Assembly (NCBI GenBank): GCA_030609975.1
Contig: JAUWSR010000100.1
Span: 1-11,127 of the forward strand
Length of the DNA: 11,127 bases
Source of the DNA: Acidobacteriota bacterium
Lineage (GTDB): Bacteria; Acidobacteriota; Aminicenantia; Aminicenantales; Aminicenantaceae
Direction: 5' to 3'
Shown: positions 6,274 through 11,127 of the stretch, one piece after another
How the letters are laid out: every line of letters begins with the position of its first letter
Position numbering within the stretch: position 1 is the stretch's first letter
The notes under the pieces: generated by a model
What the model was told of the DNA's origin: nothing
The model's input: the letters and a program-made list of their open reading frames with translations, nothing else
The model's database searches: none
Translations under genes and position numbers: made by a program

Positions 6274-9200
6274 ATGACTCAGATCATTAAACATACATGT
6301 ACGCTCCTGCTTATATCTCTTCTTGTCATCCCTGCGCTAGCCCAGAATCCCACAGGCGCCATCCGCGGCAAAGTAACCGATGTGGAAGGTTTCCCTCTAC
6401 CCGGAGCTTCCATTTATTTGCGTTCAGCCAAAATCTTAGGCATGAAAACCTACATTACATCGGATACGGGGAAGTTCCAGTTTCAAGCACTTCTCCCCAG
6501 CCGGTACCAACTCACCGTAGAAATGCCTGGCTTTAAAACAGCAAAACTGGATGACATTGTTCTCCATGCCGGCCGGACGATCAATCTAAAGATCATCATG
6601 GAAATGACCGAGATAGAAGAGGAGATCACGCTAGAGCAATTCATCCCTTCCATCGAAGGAGAGACCTCACGCATCGCCACTATCATCGATGACCAGTTCT
6701 TAGCCCGCATTCCCTTTCGACGCAATCTTCACGATGTCATCATTGCAGCAACCGGAGTTTTGCCTGACCTGCTCCACTTCCCTCCCGCGGCTGTGATCTC
6801 GGGAGCTTCCGAAAGAGACGCCCTTTACATAACGGACAGCCTTATGCTCAGCGATCCTCTGGCCAACGAAACCCAAGCCAGGATAAATTTCGACATCGCC
6901 CACGAGATTGAATTGGAGTCGACAGGTCACCCCGCTGAAGTCGACGGCATTGAGGGCGGATATATTCATATTGTCACAAAAGCGGCAAGACCCAGCACAG
7001 ACGGCGAACTGCTTCTGTACACCACCGGAGACAGCTTCACGACAGCACTGAATTCCCCGCAGGAACTTGAAAGGCAAGGCGTCACGCCACCCGCTGTCAA
7101 TCAGTATCTATGGGATGTGGCCTTTTCCCTCGGTGGCAATATCTGGTCCGATATGATCCGCTATTTTTCCAATTTCCATTACAGAACCGACAAGCGTACA
7201 ACGACGTTCACTCCCTGGACAGACCCTCAAGGAACAGAGCACGAAGGCTACAGCGGGACAAGCAAGGACATATCCGGTTTCTTCCGTTTAACCGGGAAAT
7301 TATCTCCTGACATTAAGGTCATAGCCACTGCTACCCTTGCCAGCCGGGATTACGCCGCCTATACCGACTTCACCTCTGCTCGGCTTACTCAGGAAGCCTC
7401 CACAAACTTCAATCCGGAAAAAACAATGCTGCTCAGCGGTTGGCTTAATTACCGCTTGAACCAAAATTCTTTTGTGGATATTAAAGCGAGCTATTTTAAA
7501 GACCAAAGCAAGCTATATCTAAATAATTCCGGGATGGATAAGCCCGGATACTATGATGAGGCTACAAGATACAGATGGGGGAGCGGCGATCAGAACAACG
7601 ATCAAAAAACAGTAAAGTTCAGGGCCAACGCCACTCTAGTCCACATCAATGGCCGGCTGCTGGGAACAGATCAGAAGATCAAGCTGGGGGCAGACTATGA
7701 AAACAGCACCTCCCTATGGCTCAACTGGAAATCCGACAATCTCCTGGTCCATTACAACAACAACAGTCCTTATTATTTTGGTATGACAGAAGCTCCCTCC
7801 GGGGAAACTCAAGTGGGGAAAGGAAAAGTATCCTTCTCACTGGCAAGTGGGACCCAAGACGGCTTCTTCAGCGCGCTGGACGTCACTCGCCTGGGATTGT
7901 TTGTACAGGATTCCATTAACTTCGGGGGGCGCCTCACCTTGAACCTGGGTATTCGCTTCGACCGCAGCGCGACCAATTTAAAGGAGACGTCAAAACTCGA
8001 CAGCGGAAACCCGGTCTCGCTCCAATTGGGAGAAGAGTTTATAGCGCCTATATCCAGCCTCAATCCTTATGCAGCTTTCGCCGGCTTCCCCAGTTGGCGC
8101 AACATGATCGAGTGGAACACGTTCTCACCCCGACTGGGATTGAGTTTCGATGCTTTCGGAAACGGCAGGACCATCATTAAAGCCAGCTACGCCCGCTACC
8201 ACGAACTGCTCCGGATTCAGAATCTTATACCCAACAACACCCTCTATTTCAACCGCTCTCATGATTTTATCTGGTACGATATAAACATGGATGGGCAGGT
8301 CGACGGAGGCGATAGCTATGCCCCCTTTCCCGAAGATTTCCGCATGTATGATGATGCTTATTACGATCAGGTATTGGACAAAGAGCTTAAATCTCCATAC
8401 GTGGACGAATATACTCTGGGCATTTGGAGCGAGATCTTCAAAGATCTCTCCTTTCGGGCCAATTATATCCTCAAACACAAAAAAAACATTATGGAGAATG
8501 TCCTGTACAATCCCGATCTCGAGGTCGCATGGTATACAACGGACAGAGCCCCAGAGGGATGGTGGGTACCTTTTACCACGACTGTCCCGGGAACGGACGA
8601 GTACGATCCGACATCAGTGACAGTATATTTCCCCTCTCAAGATGCTCCCCTGTCTTTCTACAGGCTGCAAAATGTTCCTGAGCTCAAACGGCAGTACAAA
8701 GCTTTGGAATTTATCCTCCATAAAAGGATGTCGAACAATTGGCAGTTACACGGATCCATCGTTTTCAGTGAAACGACCGGTAACATCGGCGTCGGTGCTC
8801 TCTTCCCCAATGCCTTCTCGCTAGCGGCCAACAGTGCCAACTATTTTGTCAACCGTCCCACGACATCCTCTTTGGATTTCGATATTCCTCTCACGATCAA
8901 AGTGATGGGAACCTACCGGTTTCCCTATGACTTTTACTTGAGCTTTTATTACATCCACCTAAGCGGCAGTCCTTGGGCCCGGAGTGTGACCGTCATCCCT
9001 CCTACAGAATGGGCGGCACAGGAAAATACTTTCGATTTTCCCACCTCGGTCCTCTTGGAAACACCCGGCACGAGGCGGCACGAGGCGTATAACAACCTGA
9101 ATCTTCGCGTCGAAAAAGAATTTCGACTGAAACGGTTCGGGTGGTTCGCTATTTCCTTGGATGTCATGAACACGCTCGGCAGCACCTACTTTCACAAGGA

Positions 9201-9339
9201 TCTTAACGATGGCGGGTACTGGCTGCCTGAGGGTGAAAACAGCGTTGAGGGAACGCGCCTCATCAGCCCTACCTATGATACGGGTGTGAACATCCTGGGA
9301 ACCCGAGAATATCGCTTGACCTTTCGTCTGCGCTTCTAG
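6274..9339 (+). CDS. TonB-dependent outer-membrane receptor, Oar-like, with carboxypeptidase-regulatory-like domain
   Basis: This 1021-residue protein should form a 22-strand outer-membrane barrel that takes up a large or scarce ligand using TonB energy. Residues 1-23 are a signal peptide with cleavage after ALA. Residues of about 28-112 form a carboxypeptidase-regulatory-like beta-sandwich (GAIRGKVTD, PLPGASIYL, GKFQFQALLPSRYQLTVEMPGF). A plug follows at about 125-235, ending in GGYIHIVTKA, the counterpart of the usual GG.(I/V)N(V/I)VTK motif. The rest is barrel-like, with alternating polar and aromatic strands, and ends in FRLRF, an aromatic C-terminus typical of Bam substrates. Residues 669-680 match an EF-hand-like loop. 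Start ATG 6274 has GGAGG (6260-6264) upstream. Length and order fit the Oar-like receptors common in Acidobacteria and Aminicenantes. No canonical TonB box is evident and no SusD-like partner is adjacent, so the ligand is unknown; peptides would fit the upstream operon but this is speculation. Confidence 0.9.
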   Translation: MTQIIKHTCTLLLISLLVIPALAQNPTGAIRGKVTDVEGFPLPGASIYLRSAKILGMKTYITSDTGKFQFQALLPSRYQLTVEMPGFKTAKLDDIVLHAGRTINLKIIMEMTEIEEEITLEQFIPSIEGETSRIATIIDDQFLARIPFRRNLHDVIIAATGVLPDLLHFPPAAVISGASERDALYITDSLMLSDPLANETQARINFDIAHEIELESTGHPAEVDGIEGGYIHIVTKAARPSTDGELLLYTTGDSFTTALNSPQELERQGVTPPAVNQYLWDVAFSLGGNIWSDMIRYFSNFHYRTDKRTTTFTPWTDPQGTEHEGYSGTSKDISGFFRLTGKLSPDIKVIATATLASRDYAAYTDFTSARLTQEASTNFNPEKTMLLSGWLNYRLNQNSFVDIKASYFKDQSKLYLNNSGMDKPGYYDEATRYRWGSGDQNNDQKTVKFRANATLVHINGRLLGTDQKIKLGADYENSTSLWLNWKSDNLLVHYNNNSPYYFGMTEAPSGETQVGKGKVSFSLASGTQDGFFSALDVTRLGLFVQDSINFGGRLTLNLGIRFDRSATNLKETSKLDSGNPVSLQLGEEFIAPISSLNPYAAFAGFPSWRNMIEWNTFSPRLGLSFDAFGNGRTIIKASYARYHELLRIQNLIPNNTLYFNRSHDFIWYDINMDGQVDGGDSYAPFPEDFRMYDDAYYDQVLDKELKSPYVDEYTLGIWSEIFKDLSFRANYILKHKKNIMENVLYNPDLEVAWYTTDRAPEGWWVPFTTTVPGTDEYDPTSVTVYFPSQDAPLSFYRLQNVPELKRQYKALEFILHKRMSNNWQLHGSIVFSETTGNIGVGALFPNAFSLAANSANYFVNRPTTSSLDFDIPLTIKVMGTYRFPYDFYLSFYYIHLSGSPWARSVTVIPPTEWAAQENTFDFPTSVLLETPGTRRHEAYNNLNLRVEKEFRLKRFGWFAISLDVMNTLGSTYFHKDLNDGGYWLPEGENSVEGTRLISPTYDTGVNILGTREYRLTFRLRF

Positions 9340-9358
9340 CCTCGCATCAACGAGCTAG
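9336..9358. terminator. Stem-loop between convergent genes, possible bidirectional terminator
   Basis: CTAG (9336-9339) and CTCG (9341-9344) pair with CGAG (9351-9354) and CTAG (9355-9358) around a 6-nt loop, with one bulged C at 9340. It starts on the stop codon of the receptor gene and lies just beyond the end of the convergent lipoprotein gene. Neither strand has a T run after it, so it is not a standard intrinsic terminator. Confidence 0.4.
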
Positions 9359-9368
9359 ACATCCCCGG

Positions 9369-10325
9369 TCATTTAAAACGGAAAGCTCTGACCTTACGCA
9401 GCGAGGTCTCTCCGGTCGTATTGGTTAGGGTCACAAAAACCCTGTTCTCCCCAACATGCAGGCCTTCGATGCCTTCTTTAATTTCGAATGGGATGGCTGT
9501 GCTGTACTTTAGGTTCTCGTTTTCTTGAAGTTCGTCCTCGTTGGTAAGGATCTCGATCGCATCCTGATGTCCCCAAACCAGATGATCCCCCGCATCCCAG
9601 ATCTCGATCTGCAGATCGATAACCGTATACATCAACCCCTCTTTTTCTTTAAACCAGACTTCAATCAAGGGTATTTCCAGCTGCACCAGCCCCGCAACCA
9701 GGTCGGACTGCGCAACGGAGATCTTAACTTCAAAAGAAAAATTTAAGAAGCTCGAGTGGCTCACAATAGTCTGCATGGCTTCGTCCTGTGCTTTATTTAG
9801 CTCATGCATATACTGCAAATTGAAGGAGCTTATACCGGTCAGATCATAAGTGATCAATGTATATCTTCCCGTACAGTACTCATCGATAAATACCACGGGA
9901 AATCCGCCATAATACCAGGTTTCCTGGCACTTGCCTTCATAATTACCTGAGGTCCGAAGCCTGTCCATGGGCGGTCCAAAAAGGATGTAGATGCGTCCTC
10001 TGTCGGTCAGATACCCAGCTCTGGTTTCCCCCAGAAAAAGTTCATTGGCATCTTCAATCCGGTTGTAGTAGCCTTCCTTGAATTCATTCACCTCAGTCAC
10101 AGGATCGGGATCCCTGCGTTCCCAAAAATTATCTTTAAATTCTTCCTTTTCTGCTTTGGGCAGGTCCAAAAACATCCTTTTTTCTTCGGATGTGATGATG
10201 TAGCCCACTTCATCCAACCACTCTTTATTGATGGGATCAAGCTTTCGCTCCAAGCTGTAATATCGACAGGAACCCAAAAGCACCAGCATAAAAAAGAGAA
10301 TTAAAAGCCGTCTGTTATTGCGAAT
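9369..10325 (-). CDS. GWxTD-domain lipoprotein (probable ATT start)
   Basis: The GWxTD domain occurs in envelope proteins of Bacteroidetes, Acidobacteria and Aminicenantes; its biochemical role is not established. Signature residues seen: an N-terminal WLDEVGYIITSEEKRMFLDLP block, FW.RRDPDP, EFKEGYYNRIEDAN, then GYLTDRGRIYILFGPP (the GWxTD motif with Tyr for Trp, residues 104-108) and ETWYY. The C-terminal half looks like a beta-sandwich. The first ATG (10289) has no ribosome site and yields a signal without basic residues. Twelve codons upstream, ATT at 10325-10323 lies 7 nt after a perfect AAGGAG (10338-10333). It gives MRNNRRLLILFF leading to lipobox LGSC with lipidated C20, 318 residues in all. 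No other accepted start lies between the in-frame stop and that ATG. An alternative is a one-base frameshift or sequencing error joining an upstream ATG frame (MKEKSHSQ). The gene converges on the receptor gene with a 29-nt gap. Confidence 0.85.
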   Translation of the reverse strand: MRNNRRLLILFFMLVLLGSCRYYSLERKLDPINKEWLDEVGYIITSEEKRMFLDLPKAEKEEFKDNFWERRDPDPVTEVNEFKEGYYNRIEDANELFLGETRAGYLTDRGRIYILFGPPMDRLRTSGNYEGKCQETWYYGGFPVVFIDEYCTGRYTLITYDLTGISSFNLQYMHELNKAQDEAMQTIVSHSSFLNFSFEVKISVAQSDLVAGLVQLEIPLIEVWFKEKEGLMYTVIDLQIEIWDAGDHLVWGHQDAIEILTNEDELQENENLKYSTAIPFEIKEGIEGLHVGENRVFVTLTNTTGETSLRKVRAFRFK

Positions 10326-10352
10326 GGCTTTTCTCCTTCATACGTTTGACGA

Positions 10353-10469
10353 TCATTGCGACGGCCGGCTGATCAGGATCGATCTACAGAGACTTTTCTC
10401 AGGCGGATAGAGAGAGAATGCTATATACAGGCTCAGAAAAAGCGACAATCCGATCTTCTGAAGTTTCAT
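10353..10469 (-). CDS. Possible 38-residue small membrane or secreted peptide
   Basis: An ATG frame starting MKLQKIGLSLFLSLYIAFS reads to TGA at 10353, between tRNA-Leu and the lipoprotein gene. The first 19 residues have the basic start and hydrophobic core of a signal peptide or a single membrane segment; the rest is polar and basic. There is no good Shine-Dalgarno sequence. The predicted transcription start from the extended -10 at 10483-10491 would leave a leader of only about 7 nt, so initiation would be close to leaderless. Its TGA overlaps an ATG (ATGA) that opens a 13-codon frame running past the lipoprotein ribosome site to 10315. It may be a leader peptide, a small protein or chance; I do not recognise it. 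Confidence 0.25.
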   Translation of the reverse strand: MKLQKIGLSLFLSLYIAFSLYPPEKSLCRSILISRPSQ

Positions 10470-10482
10470 CTCTGGTAGAGAT

Positions 10483-10491
10483 ATTATAGCA
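10483..10491 (-). promoter_or_regulatory. Extended -10 promoter candidate for the lipoprotein gene
   Basis: Read on the minus strand, TGCTATAAT is a perfect extended -10 (TG, one base, TATAAT). The matching -35 position falls in the 3' end of the tRNA gene (TTCCGC at 10511-10506, 2 of 6 matches), so activity would rest on the extended -10. It lies about 150 nt upstream of the lipoprotein start. Confidence 0.4.
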
Positions 10492-10501
10492 TGGGTGAGA
10501 A

Positions 10502-10589
10502 TGGTGCGGAAGGTGGGAGTCGAACCCACATGGCCTTTTGGGCCACAGACTCCTGAGGCCTGCGCGTCTACCAATTCCGCCACTTCCGC
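10502..10589 (-). tRNA. tRNA-Leu (anticodon CAG)
   Basis: The minus strand folds as a class II tRNA. The acceptor stem GCGGAAG pairs with CTTCCGC; the D-arm is the Leu-type TGGCGGAATTGGTAGACGC. The anticodon stem CAGGC/GTCTG encloses the loop CTCAGGA with anticodon CAG, reading CUG codons. The long variable arm is TGGCC-CAAAA-GGCCA, and the T-arm is GTGGG-TTCGACT-CCCAC. The discriminator is A and the 3' CCA is encoded (10504-10502). Every part expected of tRNA-Leu is present. The gene has its own consensus-like promoter upstream. Confidence 0.97.
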
Positions 10590-10621
10590 ACGAAACACTT
10601 CAGGCATATAAGAGAAACGCT

Positions 10622-10650
10622 ATTATAAAACTATCGCCTTTAGAGGTCAA
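10622..10650 (-). promoter_or_regulatory. Strong sigma70 promoter of tRNA-Leu
   Basis: On the minus strand, TTGACC (10650-10645, 5 of 6) is followed by exactly 17 nt and a perfect TATAAT (10627-10622). Transcription would start near 10615, about 26 nt before the mature tRNA 5' end. This is what a highly expressed stable-RNA gene is expected to have. Confidence 0.75.
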
Positions 10651-10667
10651 CTTCAATAGGGGAAAAC

Positions 10668-10698
10668 TTGACAAATGGCGAATTCGGCCTATTATAAT
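10668..10698 (+). promoter_or_regulatory. Consensus-like plus-strand promoter with no recognised gene downstream
   Basis: A perfect TTGACA (10668-10673) is followed by a perfect TATAAT (10693-10698) at 19 nt, or by TATTAT (10690-10695) at 16 nt. The -10 region TATTATAATA (10690-10699) is a perfect palindrome. The whole element is flanked by CTTGAC (10667-10672) and GTCAAG (10702-10707), an inverted repeat that could be an operator or chance. It is divergent from the tRNA promoter 18 nt away. Confidence 0.5.
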
Positions 10699-10707
10699 AT
10701 AGTCAAG

Positions 10708-10951
10708 TGGTAAGCTTTTTACTGATACCAGCAAGTCATTTACATCACCCATCTAACCTGAATTGTCCCAACGTCGATATTTACCATAAACTACAAAATA
10801 TCAACTCATTAATTATCCAGCCTAAATTGTTAATGAAAGGAAAATCCATCTGAACCACGATTGTATTTTAGTAAAACAAATAAGCATAAATTGCGGGAAG
10901 CATAGATAACAAAACTTCATGTCAGCGTATTTCTTTGGGAACAAACTTCAC
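10708..10951. other. AT-rich stretch without a recognisable gene
   Basis: About 240 bases between the plus-strand promoter and repeat copy 3. No reading frame with a ribosome site and no intrinsic terminator was found. The one visible structure is a weak hairpin, TGGTA...TACCA, at the left edge. It could be the body of a small RNA or only spacer; nothing in the sequence decides this. Confidence 0.4.
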
Positions 10952-11117
10952 TTGGATTATTCACGAGTTGAGATTGCCGTAGATGCGAGGCGACCTCCCA
11001 CCCACCCGGGTATAAAGGAGAAATTATATAGAGTCCATTACGAATCCTTTGCAACAATGCGACCTCCCGCCCACCCTTGTATTAAGGAGAGCTCGCCTGA
11101 AAGGTAAAAAATGTCGA
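10952..11117. repeat. Dispersed intergenic repeat, copy 3 (both ends present)
   Basis: The left end 10953-10985 matches copy 1 (275-307, 32 of 33) and the right end 11095-11117 matches copy 2 (6015-6037, 21 of 23). This copy therefore shows that the other two belong to one family. The centre holds two direct 33-nt units instead of the hairpins seen in copy 2. An open frame of 62 codons crosses it but is explained by the repeat. Confidence 0.6.
10990..11091. repeat. Two 33-nt direct repeats, C-rich on the plus strand, inside copy 3
   Basis: Units 10990-11022 and 11059-11091 share GCGACCTCCC(A/G)CCCACCC, two variable bases, then GTAT(A/T)AAGGAGA, with starts 69 nt apart. On the minus strand each unit reads GGGTGGG(T/C)GGGAGG, three G3 runs and a G2, a possible quadruplex-forming motif kept in both copies. 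Confidence 0.65.
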
Positions 11118-11127
11118 TTCTTAATAG

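Noticed and set aside
9067..9086. 10-bp tandem repeat GGCACGAGGC within the receptor gene
   Set aside because: Two copies only, inside an intact frame, and no frameshift results; it looks like chance or old slippage.
10353..10607. 84-codon minus-strand frame through the tRNA (AELVDAQASG...)
   Set aside because: Its first half is a translation of tRNA-Leu, a familiar false protein. Only the part from the internal ATG at 10469 is kept, as a low-confidence small ORF.
10919..11107. 62-codon plus-strand frame with a repeated RPP.HP.IKE motif
   Set aside because: The protein repeat simply reflects two 33-nt direct repeats spaced by a multiple of three; the ATG has no ribosome site and the frame crosses a dispersed repeat.

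Overview
The window most resembles a member of Candidatus Aminicenantes or a related Acidobacteria-like Gram-negative lineage. This is an inference from family content: an Oar-like TonB-dependent receptor with an N-terminal carboxypeptidase-regulatory-like domain, a GWxTD-domain lipoprotein, and a long secreted M14 peptidase with a C-terminal amidotransferase-like region. No rRNA or other phylogenetic marker is present, so the assignment is moderate.

Layout. Positions 1-204 hold the 3' end of what looks like a truncated AAA/DUF4143-type ATPase gene. Positions 205-503 hold a repeat copy, a REP-like hairpin and a likely promoter. Positions 504-5750 form a tight three-gene plus-strand operon with 18-nt gaps: a class I aminotransferase (GTG start), a secreted M14 zinc carboxypeptidase, and a sodium/dicarboxylate-type amino-acid symporter. 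Positions 5751-6273 are a repeat-rich intergenic region ending in a promoter and leader for a 1021-residue TonB-dependent receptor (6274-9339). A GWxTD lipoprotein gene converges on the receptor from the minus strand (9369-10325), with a stem-loop between the two stop codons. Upstream of it on the minus strand are a possible 38-residue small ORF and tRNA-Leu(CAG) with its own strong promoter. The last 430 bases hold no convincing gene, but carry a consensus-like plus-strand promoter and another copy of the repeat.

The operon reads as a peptide and amino-acid scavenging module: the exported peptidase would release amino acids, the symporter would import them and the aminotransferase would deaminate them. 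The receptor next door may bring a larger substrate across the outer membrane, but no SusD-like partner is present.

The points most worth a second look are: (i) the lipoprotein gene, whose signal peptide and Shine-Dalgarno sequence fit a rare ATT start; (ii) the symporter, which differs from the family consensus at several substrate- and sodium-site positions; (iii) a dispersed, mosaic intergenic repeat present in three diverged copies; and (iv) the strong promoter near 10670 that reads into apparently gene-free DNA.
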